From JALOLG01 sp035557475 (GTDB lineage Bacteria; Actinomycetota; Acidimicrobiia; Acidimicrobiales; Ilumatobacteraceae): DNA of 9,639 bases. Below are positions 1 through 5,764 of this stretch, in pieces. Under the pieces are notes generated by a model that saw only the letters and a list, made by a program, of their open reading frames with translations, did not search any database and was not told where the DNA came from. The stretch is from positions 1 through 9,639 of the forward strand of contig DATMDV010000420.1 of NCBI GenBank assembly GCA_035557475.1, in the 5' to 3' direction. Position 1 is the stretch's first letter. Every line of letters starts with the position of its first letter. The translations under genes and the position numbers were made by a program.

Positions 1-330
1 GTCGTCACGACGACGACGACGACGACAACGACGACGGCTCCGCCGACGACCACGACACCGGCGCCCACGACCACGCTGGCGGGTGAGACCACCACCACGG
101 CCGCCGGACCGACCACGACGGTCGAGCAGGCTGGTCCGACCACAAGCTCGGTCGGGCAACAGGGTCCGACCAGTTCGGTCGATCAGTCGTCGGGCGCGGC
201 CACGACCGTCGCCGGGTCGCTCCCCGCCACCGGCACCGGTGACGACACAGCCCGCCTCGTGGCACTCGCCCTGACGCTGATCGGCGCCGGTGCGGTCATG
301 TTGCGGCTGACCTCGAAGTCGACCGGCTGA
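1..330 (+). CDS. C-terminal end of an LPXTG cell-wall-anchored surface protein (5' end outside window)
   Basis: Frame 1 is open from the left edge to TGA at 328-330 and gives 109 residues. No start codon is visible, so this is the tail of a longer gene. Residues 3-40 are a Thr/Pro-rich stalk containing ten threonines in a row. Residues 36-62 hold three degenerate repeats, then a short Ser/Ala-rich linker. The end is a textbook sortase signal: LPATG at residues 74-78 (220-234), a hydrophobic segment at about 86-101, and a short tail with Arg102 and Lys106. In this family sortase cleaves between Thr and Gly and links the protein to peptidoglycan, and Thr/Pro-rich stalks commonly hold a functional domain away from the wall. 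That domain is upstream and unseen, so adhesin, enzyme or other roles cannot be separated. The gene converges on priA with 22 nt between the two stop codons. Confidence 0.85.
   Translation, partial: VVTTTTTTTTTTAPPTTTTPAPTTTLAGETTTTAAGPTTTVEQAGPTTSSVGQQGPTSSVDQSSGAATTVAGSLPATGTGDDTARLVALALTLIGAGAVMLRLTSKSTG
7..36 (+). repeat. ACG trinucleotide tract coding poly-threonine
   Basis: Ten consecutive threonine codons: six ACG, one ACA, three ACG. The tract lies in the stalk of the LPXTG protein. In-frame triplet arrays can gain or lose units by slippage without breaking the frame, so stalk length may vary between strains; that consequence is inferred. Confidence 0.85.
106..186 (+). repeat. Three degenerate 8-9 residue repeats in the surface-protein stalk
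   Basis: Residues 36-43 (GPTTTVEQ), 45-53 (GPTTSSVGQ) and 55-62 (GPTSSVDQ) share the pattern GPT, then Thr/Ser, then V, an acidic residue or Gly, and Q, with one residue between copies. At DNA level the second and third copies share long runs (ggtccgacca, tcggtcg). The array looks like an old tandem duplication extending the stalk. Confidence 0.6.
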
Positions 331-339
331 TCAATCGCC

Positions 340-372
340 TCGATCCGCCGGATCACACGTCCGGCGGATCGA
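340..372. terminator. Bidirectional hairpin terminator between the surface-protein gene and priA
   Basis: A perfect 13-bp inverted repeat: left arm 340-352, 7-nt loop 353-359, right arm 360-372. The arms are GC-rich (core ccgccgga / tccggcgg). It lies where two genes converge, starting 9 nt after the surface-protein stop. The stop codon of priA (353-355) is in the loop and the right arm codes the last residues of PriA. No T-run follows on either strand, which is common for terminators in high-GC actinobacteria. Termination in both directions is inferred from position and symmetry. Confidence 0.75.
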
Positions 373-2077
373 CTGCGATCCGCAAACGCGACCCGCGTGG
401 CCGGGTGGCCTCGCGGAGCGCGGTTCCGAGCGCTGTCCAGTCGTCCGCGCGGACGACGTAGCGGGCGTCGCCGCCTGCCACTTCGATGCCATCGAGGCCG
501 GCGACGAACTCGTCGCTTCCGACGCCGGACACGGTGGCCAGCGCCCGGTACGGCGGCAACCCGAGCGCGCGCCGGCTGAGCGCGTCGTGTTCGGCGAGCC
601 GTCCCGGATCGGCGACCAGCGCGGCGCGGATCACCTCGTGCTGTGGGAGCAGCGTCTGGACGACGATCCGGCCCCCACGGCGCCGTGGCCCGACCAACCG
701 GGCGGCGCGGACGATGAGCGCCATCGCCTGTTCGTTGGCGCGGTAGCGGGGCGCGAGCATCTCGCGATCGAAGTCGAGGAACGCCACGATGTCGGCTGTC
801 GGAACCCGATGGAGGACCGCTTCCGTGCCGACGTAGAGGCCGGCTTTCGGGGGCAGGTCGGCATCGGCACCGGTCACCATGACCGCCGGCCGGCCGGCCG
901 CAGCGGTGAGCTCCTCGGCGAGCCGTGTCACCCCTGGACGCAGGTTGGCGAACGCCGACGACCCGCACTCGCGGCACACCGCCGGCCGGTCGGCGCCGCA
1001 CCTCCCGCACACCAGCACGCCGGGATCCACCAGGGCGACGGCCCCCTCACAACGCTCGCACCTGGCGAGCGCGCGACACCGTCGACACGCCAGTAGGCGC
1101 GCCCGTCCGGTCGTGTTGATCACGCAGACCAGGCGACGATCGTGATCGCGCAGGTGCCCGATCAGCGTCGACGTCAACAACGAGCGCCGCCACGGTTCCT
1201 GATCCGACCGGTCGACGACGTCGACGATCGGCCAGCCGTCGCGCTCGCGCGACGCGGGCGGTCGCACCGCGGGTTGCCAGTGCAGTGCGGTGACCGTCGG
1301 ACAGGGCGACACCAACACGACCGGCACCCCGGCGAGCCGGCACCGCTCGATGATGACCTCACGGGCATGCCAGGTGGGGCTGCTCTCACTCTGCAACGCC
1401 TCGTCGTGCTCGTCGATCACGACGGCCGAGGCGATGCCCGGGCACGGGGCCCACGCCGCCGTCCGGGTGCCGATCACGACGTCGACACCACCAGCCGCGC
1501 TCGCCCACTCGTCGGGCACGACCGCCACCGACAGCCCGGCACCGCGCAGCCGGGCGCCCAGCATCCGCACCTGTTCGAGCGCCGGCACGACGACCAACGT
1601 CGGGCCGAGGGCGGCGGCGCTGTACACACTCGGGACCGGGTCGGCTGTGGGTGGGAGCCGCAGCACTCCCCCGCCGGCGGTGAGGATCGACGTCGTGGCA
1701 CCCGAACGCGGCTCGGCGACGCGGCCGGTGCGCTGGAGACCGGGGAGCTGACGCACCGCGCGCACGGGTGACGCGGCAACGAGGAAGTGCCGGCGCCTGG
1801 CGGCCCATCGCACCGCTGCCCACTCGGCCAGCTCGATGAGCTCGGCCGGCGGCCCGGTGCCGGTGACCCCGGTGATGTCCTTCAACGAGTCGCGATCGAC
1901 GCGACCGACCTCCGGCGACTCACCGATGGCCGTGACCCACCCGCCGACGCGCCGGCCGTGCAGTGGGACACGCACGATCGTCCCGATCGTCACGAGCGGC
2001 GCGAAGCGCTCCGGGACGAGATAATCGAAATGCTTGTCGAGACCGGTGACGTTCGGGAGGACCCGAGCGACGATCAC
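353..2077 (-). CDS. priA: PriA-family primosomal protein N', helicase motifs degenerate
   Basis: A 574-residue protein of the replication-restart PriA family. The GTG start at 2077 overlaps the metK stop by 4 nt (GTGA) and is directly followed by the family N-terminus (RVLPNVTGLDKHFDYLVPE). The frame stays open further upstream but there only shadows metK. Residues 1 to about 105 form the DNA-binding domain. Eight cysteines in four CxxC pairs (331/334, 340/343, 357/360, 368/371) form the two zinc sites typical of PriA. The ATPase core is worn: where PriA normally has GxTGSGKT, residues 138-155 have no GKT, and the DEAH box reads DEHD (222-225). Actinobacterial PriA proteins are known for lacking detectable helicase motifs, so a structural role at stalled forks, loading DnaB without unwinding, is likelier than helicase action. 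It is the last gene of the cluster and ends inside a terminator hairpin. Confidence 0.93.
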   Translation of the reverse strand: MIVARVLPNVTGLDKHFDYLVPERFAPLVTIGTIVRVPLHGRRVGGWVTAIGESPEVGRVDRDSLKDITGVTGTGPPAELIELAEWAAVRWAARRRHFLVAASPVRAVRQLPGLQRTGRVAEPRSGATTSILTAGGGVLRLPPTADPVPSVYSAAALGPTLVVVPALEQVRMLGARLRGAGLSVAVVPDEWASAAGGVDVVIGTRTAAWAPCPGIASAVVIDEHDEALQSESSPTWHAREVIIERCRLAGVPVVLVSPCPTVTALHWQPAVRPPASRERDGWPIVDVVDRSDQEPWRRSLLTSTLIGHLRDHDRRLVCVINTTGRARLLACRRCRALARCERCEGAVALVDPGVLVCGRCGADRPAVCRECGSSAFANLRPGVTRLAEELTAAAGRPAVMVTGADADLPPKAGLYVGTEAVLHRVPTADIVAFLDFDREMLAPRYRANEQAMALIVRAARLVGPRRRGGRIVVQTLLPQHEVIRAALVADPGRLAEHDALSRRALGLPPYRALATVSGVGSDEFVAGLDGIEVAGGDARYVVRADDWTALGTALREATRPRGSRLRIAVDPPDV

Positions 2078-3261
2078 ACGCCGACTGCCGCCTTGAACGC
2101 GTCGAGGCGGCCGAGCTCCTCCCACGGGAACCCGGGACGGCCGAAGTGCCCGTAGGCGGCCGTAGCCCGGAAGATCGGCCGCTTGAGGTCGAGGTCGCGG
2201 ACGATCGCACCGGGGCGCAGGTCGAACACGTCGCGCACGGCGATCGCGATCTTGTCCTCGTCGACCTCGTTGGTGCCGAACGTCTCGACGTGGATGCTCA
2301 CCGGGTGCGCCATGCCGATCGCGTACGCGACCTGCACCTCGCAGCGGTCGGCCGCGCCACTGGCCACGACGTGCTTGGCGACCCATCGCGCGGCGTAGGC
2401 CGCCGAGCGGTCGACCTTGCTCGGGTCCTTGCCGCTGAACGCGCCACCGCCGTGGCGACCCATCCCGCCGTACGTGTCGACGATGATCTTGCGGCCGGTG
2501 AGGCCGCAGTCGGCATGCGGGCCGCCGAGCACGAACGTCCCGGTGGGGTTCACGTACACGTCGTAGTCGTCGTCGCCGTACTCGTCGAGGACGACGGGGC
2601 GGATGACCTGCTCGATCAGGTCGGGGCGGATCACGCTGTCGCGATCGACGCCCTCTTGGTGCTGGGTGCTGATCAACACGGCCTTGAGAGCGACCGGCTT
2701 GCCATCCTCGTACTCGAACGTGACCTGCGTCTTGCCGTCGGGACGGAGGTACGGGAGCTGGCCCGACTTGCGGACCTCAGCGAGCCGTTCGGCCAGGCGG
2801 TGGGCGGTCCAGATCGGCAACGGCAAGAGATCGGGCGTCTCGTTGCACGCGTAGCCGAACATCATCCCCTGGTCGCCGGCGCCTTGGGCGTTGAGTTGGT
2901 CCTCACCGGCCTTGCCGCCCCGGAGCTCCTCGCTGGAGTTGACACCCTGGGCGATGTTCGGGCTCTGTTCGTCGATCGACACGATCACGCCACACGTGTT
3001 GCCGTCGAAGCCGAACAGGGCGTTGTCGTAGCCGATGCTCTTGATGGTCTCGCGGGCGATCTTGGGGATGTCGACATAGGCCGACGTGGTGATCTCGCCG
3101 GCGACGACACACAGACCGGTGGTCAGCAGCGTTTCGCAGGCAACCCGCCCGTCCGGATCTTCGGTCAGGATCGCGTCGAGCACGGAGTCGCTCACTTGGT
3201 CGGCCATCTTGTCGGGATGACCCTCCGTGACGCTCTCGGATGTGAAGGTCCAGCGAGACAC
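2074..3261 (-). CDS. metK: S-adenosylmethionine synthetase
   Basis: A 395-residue methionine adenosyltransferase, a normal family length. It makes S-adenosylmethionine from methionine and ATP in the cytoplasm, with release of phosphate and pyrophosphate. Visible signatures are TSESVTEGHPDK at residues 7-18 (His15 and Asp17 match the ATP/Mg site), GAGDQGMMFGYA at 127-138, and the Gly-rich loop GGGAFSGKDPSKVDRSAAY at 271-289. The start is GTG at 3261, supported by GGAG six bases upstream and by the family N-terminus beginning at that codon. It starts 12 nt after coaBC ends, and its TGA overlaps the priA GTG by 4 nt, so the two are probably translationally coupled. There is no room for a SAM riboswitch in the 12-nt gap, so any feedback control would act at the operon promoter or on the enzyme. 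Confidence 0.97.
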   Translation of the reverse strand: MSRWTFTSESVTEGHPDKMADQVSDSVLDAILTEDPDGRVACETLLTTGLCVVAGEITTSAYVDIPKIARETIKSIGYDNALFGFDGNTCGVIVSIDEQSPNIAQGVNSSEELRGGKAGEDQLNAQGAGDQGMMFGYACNETPDLLPLPIWTAHRLAERLAEVRKSGQLPYLRPDGKTQVTFEYEDGKPVALKAVLISTQHQEGVDRDSVIRPDLIEQVIRPVVLDEYGDDDYDVYVNPTGTFVLGGPHADCGLTGRKIIVDTYGGMGRHGGGAFSGKDPSKVDRSAAYAARWVAKHVVASGAADRCEVQVAYAIGMAHPVSIHVETFGTNEVDEDKIAIAVRDVFDLRPGAIVRDLDLKRPIFRATAAYGHFGRPGFPWEELGRLDAFKAAVGV

Positions 3262-3267
3262 AATCTG

Positions 3268-3271
3268 CTCC
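3268..3271 (-). promoter_or_regulatory. Shine-Dalgarno site of metK
   Basis: On the minus strand GGAG lies 6 nt before the GTG at 3261 and only 2 nt after the coaBC stop codon. It supports the non-ATG start of metK. Confidence 0.7.
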
Positions 3272-3273
3272 AG

Positions 3274-4482
3274 TCAGGTCGGTGGTGGGGTGTCGTTGTT
3301 CGTTCGGATCGCGACGATCTCGTCGACGACGGTACGCGCGATCGCCCGCTTGTCCGCGATCGGGACGGGGCGCACGGCTACCCCCGCACGCACGATCGTG
3401 ACCGCGTTCGTATCGTGCCCGAAACCGACGCCAGGCGCACTGACATCGTTCGCCACCACGAAATCGAGACGCTTCGCCCGCAACTTCTCCTCGGCGTGAT
3501 CGACCAGGTCGGAGGTCTCGGCGGCGAACCCGACGAGCACCTGGCCCGGGCGCTTGCGGGCGCCGAGCCCGGCGAGGATGTCGGGCGTCGGTTCGAGGAT
3601 GATCTCGGGGATTCCGTCGCGCTTCTTGAGCTTGCCGTCGGCGGGCGCCTTGGGGCGGAAGTCGGCCACGGCTGCGGCCATCACCACGACGTCGGCTTCC
3701 GCGGCGAGGCGCTCGACCGCTTCTTGCATCTCGGCCGCGGTCTCGGCGTGCTCGACCACGACCCCGGACGGCGGCGGGAGCTCGACGGTCGACACGAGCG
3801 TCACGACTGCACCCCTGGCCGACGCTTCGGCGGCGATCGCGTACCCCTGCTTGCCGGTGCTGCGGTTGGCGATCACGCGGACCGCGTCGATCGGCTCCCG
3901 GGTGCCGCCGGCGCTCACGACGACCCGCACACCAGCGAGGTCGGAGGGTCCGAGCACCCGGATGACCGCGTCGACGATGTCGGACGGCGCGGCGAGGCGG
4001 CCGGTCCCGATGTCGCCACCGGCGAGGCGGCCGGTCTCGGGCTCGACGATGTGGACCCCGCGCCGGCGAAGGATCTCGATGTTGTCGACGACGGCCGGGT
4101 GCTCCCACATCTCCGTATGCATCGCCGGGCACACAACCACCGGCGCCCGGGTTGCGAGCAACGTGTTGGTCAGCAGGTCGGTCGACAGGCCGTGGGCGTA
4201 CGCCGAGATGACCCGCGCCGTGGCTGGCGCCACCACGATCACGTCGGCCGACTGCCCGAGCTCGGTGTGCGGGATCGGCTCAGGCGCGTCGAACAGGGCA
4301 GTCCGGACGGGCTCGCTGGCGAGCGCGCTCAGTGTCGCCCGTCCCAGGAACTTCTCGGCGCCGGCGGTCATGACCGGCACGACATGCGCTCCGGCATCGA
4401 CCAGCCGGCGGCACACCTCGACGGCCTTGTAGGCGGCGATCCCGCCACTCACGCCGAGGACGACGCGACGGCCGGTGAGCAT
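3274..4482 (-). CDS. coaBC: Bifunctional phosphopantothenoylcysteine decarboxylase / phosphopantothenate-cysteine ligase (CoaBC, Dfp)
   Basis: A 402-residue fusion that carries out two successive steps of CoA synthesis: ligation of cysteine to 4'-phosphopantothenate (CoaB, C-terminal half) and decarboxylation to 4'-phosphopantetheine (CoaC, FMN-dependent N-terminal half). The CoaC half shows VLGVSGGIAAYKA (8-20), the active-site His72 in PHTELG, VVAPATA (83-89) and PAMHTEMW (119-126). The CoaB half shows AGGTREPIDAVRVIANRSTG (191-210), KLKK (284-287), FAAET (319-323) and AND (344-346). The flap GRLAGGDIGTGRL (151-163) has Gly155 where E. coli-type enzymes have the catalytic Cys. The start is the ATG at 4482, 8 nt after rpoZ; the frame is open upstream into rpoZ but the conserved N-terminus begins here. 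No clear Shine-Dalgarno is visible, so coupling to rpoZ translation is likely. Confidence 0.95.
   Translation of the reverse strand: MLTGRRVVLGVSGGIAAYKAVEVCRRLVDAGAHVVPVMTAGAEKFLGRATLSALASEPVRTALFDAPEPIPHTELGQSADVIVVAPATARVISAYAHGLSTDLLTNTLLATRAPVVVCPAMHTEMWEHPAVVDNIEILRRRGVHIVEPETGRLAGGDIGTGRLAAPSDIVDAVIRVLGPSDLAGVRVVVSAGGTREPIDAVRVIANRSTGKQGYAIAAEASARGAVVTLVSTVELPPPSGVVVEHAETAAEMQEAVERLAAEADVVVMAAAVADFRPKAPADGKLKKRDGIPEIILEPTPDILAGLGARKRPGQVLVGFAAETSDLVDHAEEKLRAKRLDFVVANDVSAPGVGFGHDTNAVTIVRAGVAVRPVPIADKRAIARTVVDEIVAIRTNNDTPPPT
3991..4036 (-). repeat. 16-bp direct repeat inside the coaBC flap
   Basis: The 16-mer ggcgaggcggccggtc (plus-strand reading) occurs at 3991-4006 and again at 4021-4036, exactly 30 bases apart and in frame. 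The copies code the two GRLA stretches of the CoaC active-site flap. Recombination or slippage between them would remove ten codons in frame. Confidence 0.8.
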
Positions 4483-4490
4483 GGGCGAGG

Positions 4491-4778
4491 TCAGTCCGTC
4501 CCGTCGTCGCCGGACTCGTCGCTCGCCGGCTCCGGCGGCTCGGTCCACACGATCTTGTCGGCGGAGATCTCCTCGAACGCGATGCTCAGTGGCTTGCGGG
4601 CGACCGACGACACCTGGGGCGGGATCATGTGACCGAGCCCTTCGCCGAGTTGGTTGAAGTAGGAGTTGATGTTGCGGGCCCGCCGGGCGGCGAGCGTGAC
4701 CAGGCTGAACTTGGAATCGACACGGGAGAGCAAGCCCTCGATCGGAGGGTTCATCATCGTGTCGTGGGACTGGGCCAT
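4491..4778 (-). CDS. rpoZ: DNA-directed RNA polymerase omega subunit
   Basis: A 95-residue omega subunit, the small factor that binds the beta' C-terminal region and helps assemble RNA polymerase. The family core is visible: NPPIEGLLSRVDSKFSLVTLA (10-30; start of the core), ARRARNINSYFNQLGEG (31-47) and KPLSIAFEEISADKI (62-76). The last 20 residues form an acidic tail (PPEPASDESGDDGTD) that looks disordered. A longer reading with 37 more residues exists in frame, but the ATG at 4778 has an AAGGAG site 7 nt upstream and the right distance to the core, so it is chosen. It follows gmk after 113 nt, the largest gap in the cluster, and precedes coaBC by 8 nt; gmk-rpoZ-coaBC is a common bacterial order. 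Confidence 0.95.
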   Translation of the reverse strand: MAQSHDTMMNPPIEGLLSRVDSKFSLVTLAARRARNINSYFNQLGEGLGHMIPPQVSSVARKPLSIAFEEISADKIVWTEPPEPASDESGDDGTD

Positions 4779-4785
4779 GGCCGGG

Positions 4786-4791
4786 CTCCTT
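4786..4791 (-). promoter_or_regulatory. Shine-Dalgarno site fixing the rpoZ start
   Basis: AAGGAG on the minus strand, 7 nt before the ATG at 4778. It is the best ribosome-binding site in the window and rules out the longer in-frame reading of rpoZ. Confidence 0.85.
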
Positions 4792-4798
4792 GGGTCGT

Positions 4799-4814
4799 CA
4801 CGCCGGACGGCGTG
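4799..4814. repeat. 16-bp palindrome in the rpoZ leader
   Basis: The minus strand reads CACGCCG-TC-CGGCGTG, with perfect 7-bp arms around a 2-nt centre. It ends 7 nt upstream of the rpoZ Shine-Dalgarno. The short centre suits a dimeric-protein operator better than an RNA hairpin, although a 5-bp stem with a 6-nt loop is possible. Function is unknown. Confidence 0.5.
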
Positions 4815-4891
4815 GGTGGTCGCACATGGATGATCGCGTCGGTCACACGGCTCGTGACAGGGTGCGACAACTGTGGAACAGCCCGGCAAGC

Positions 4892-5443
4892 CTACCGGCT
4901 GCGTTCGGATTCGATGATGGCAGCCAACTCGTCGATCGTCTGCTCCAGATCGTCATTCACGACGACATAGTCGGCGAGCGCCCGTCCGACCGGTTCCTCG
5001 AGCTCGGCCTTGCGCAAGCGGGCGAGCACCTTGTCGCCGGCATCGCCTCGGTTGCGCAGCCGTCGTTCCTGCTCATCGCGCGACGGCGGCAGCACGAAGA
5101 TCAGGATCGCGTCGGGATGGCGATGCTTCACTTGCTGGGCGCCGTCGACCTCGATCTCGAGCACCAGGTCGACGTCGACATCCGGCGCGAGGAACGACCC
5201 GTCGGGCACCGGCGTGCCGTAGTAGTTGCCGAGGAACTCGGTCCACTCGAGGAAACCGCCGGCCTCGACCCGGGCCTCGAACTCCGCTGGCGTCGTGAAG
5301 ACGTACGCGCCGTCGGGCTCACCAACCCGTTGGGCGCGAGTCGTCCACGATCTACTCAGGTTCAACCTCGGATCGCGCAACACCAGCTCATCGACGATCG
5401 TGCCCTTCCCGACGCCCCCGGGACCGGAGACGACGAAGATCAA
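4892..5443 (-). CDS. gmk: Guanylate kinase
   Basis: A 183-residue P-loop kinase that phosphorylates GMP to GDP with ATP, needed for GTP and dGTP supply. Visible are the Walker A loop GPGGVGKGT (7-15), the GMP-binding stretch SRSWTTRAQRVGEPDGAYVF (30-49), FLEWTEFLGNYYGTP (64-78), the core LEIEVDGAQQVK (95-106) and an Arg-rich lid (about 127-146). The start is TTG at 5443. No ATG or GTG lies in frame close by, and family proteins begin just before the P-loop strand, as here. It starts 4 nt after mihF ends with no clear Shine-Dalgarno, so its translation probably depends on ribosomes finishing mihF. The protein is slightly shorter than many homologues because it has almost no N-terminal extension. 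Confidence 0.95.
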   Translation of the reverse strand: MIFVVSGPGGVGKGTIVDELVLRDPRLNLSRSWTTRAQRVGEPDGAYVFTTPAEFEARVEAGGFLEWTEFLGNYYGTPVPDGSFLAPDVDVDLVLEIEVDGAQQVKHRHPDAILIFVLPPSRDEQERRLRNRGDAGDKVLARLRKAELEEPVGRALADYVVVNDDLEQTIDELAAIIESERSR

Positions 5444-5451
5444 CGGATCAC
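5440..5451 (-). other. Three-codon mini-ORF linking mihF to gmk
   Basis: On the minus strand the mihF stop reads as GTGA. The GTG opens a frame of GTG ATC CGT TGA, whose stop overlaps the gmk start as TTGA (5443-5440). Both overlaps are 4 nt. Use in translation is inferred and the arrangement could be chance in so short a gap. Confidence 0.3.
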
Positions 5452-5759
5452 GAGCCGAGTTGTTGGAGGAGCGCAGCCCGCTGCTGGGTGCCGAGTCCCT
5501 GCACGCGGCGGTTGTCAGCGATGCCGATCTCGTCCATCACGCGACGCGCTTTGACCTTGCCGACGCCCGGGAGAGATTCGAGCATCGACACGACCTTGAG
5601 CTTGCCGACGTTGTTGTCATCCGAGGCCAGGGCCTGGGAGAGGGTCATCGACCCCATCTTGAGTCGCGCCTTGATCTCGGCTCGTGCTGCCCGAGCCTCG
5701 GCCGCTTTGGCCAGTGCTGCGGTTCGCTGCTCCGGGGTCAACTGCGGAGGTGTTGCCAT
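5448..5759 (-). CDS. mihF: Integration host factor, actinobacterial type (mIHF)
   Basis: A 103-residue basic nucleoid-associated protein, close to the 105-residue mycobacterial mIHF and unrelated to the HU/IHF fold of enterobacteria. Residues 1-35 form an Ala/Arg/Lys-rich N-terminal helix (PEQRTAALAKAAEARAARAE). The C-terminal part carries a helix-hairpin-helix-like segment LPGVGKVKARRVMDEIGI (63-80) and the family's RRVQGLGTQQRAALL (84-98). The family binds and bends DNA and supports nucleoid shape and site-specific recombination. The ATG at 5759 is chosen by agreement with the family N-terminus; the frame extends upstream but there only shadows pyrD. It follows pyrD by 5 nt and gmk starts 4 nt after it, the position it holds in mycobacteria. 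No good Shine-Dalgarno is visible. Confidence 0.93.
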   Translation of the reverse strand: MATPPQLTPEQRTAALAKAAEARAARAEIKARLKMGSMTLSQALASDDNNVGKLKVVSMLESLPGVGKVKARRVMDEIGIADNRRVQGLGTQQRAALLQQLGS

Positions 5760-5764
5760 GCGAT

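Larger units (their letters stand above)
4779..4891 (-). promoter_or_regulatory. gmk-rpoZ spacer, possible internal promoter region
   Basis: At 113 nt this is the only sizeable spacer in the cluster and the natural place for a promoter serving rpoZ-coaBC-metK-priA. I looked for sigma-A type boxes on the minus strand. TTGCCG and TTGTCG occur near the gmk end, but neither has a convincing TAnnnT box 16-18 nt downstream. Promoter activity is inferred from spacing only. Confidence 0.3.

Noticed and set aside
183..1010. A 275-codon minus-strand frame overlapping priA and the surface-protein gene
   Set aside because: It crosses the hairpin and two supported genes in other frames, and its translation is Arg-rich with no motif.
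2078..2386. An N-terminal extension of PriA by 103 residues
   Set aside because: The extension is out-of-frame metK sequence, Arg/Pro-rich, and the family N-terminus begins at the GTG overlapping the metK stop.
3262..3273. A SAM-responsive riboswitch before metK
   Set aside because: The coaBC-metK gap is only 12 nt and holds just a ribosome-binding site.
2146..4632. An 828-codon open frame on the plus strand
   Set aside because: It lies opposite metK and coaBC. The translation is low-complexity, rich in Arg, Asp, Gly and Val with no family motif, as expected for antisense of GC-rich codons. The minus-strand genes are unambiguous.
4779..4889. An N-terminal extension of RpoZ by 37 residues
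   Set aside because: The AAGGAG site before the ATG at 4778 and the normal omega length favour the short form. The extension has no family similarity.
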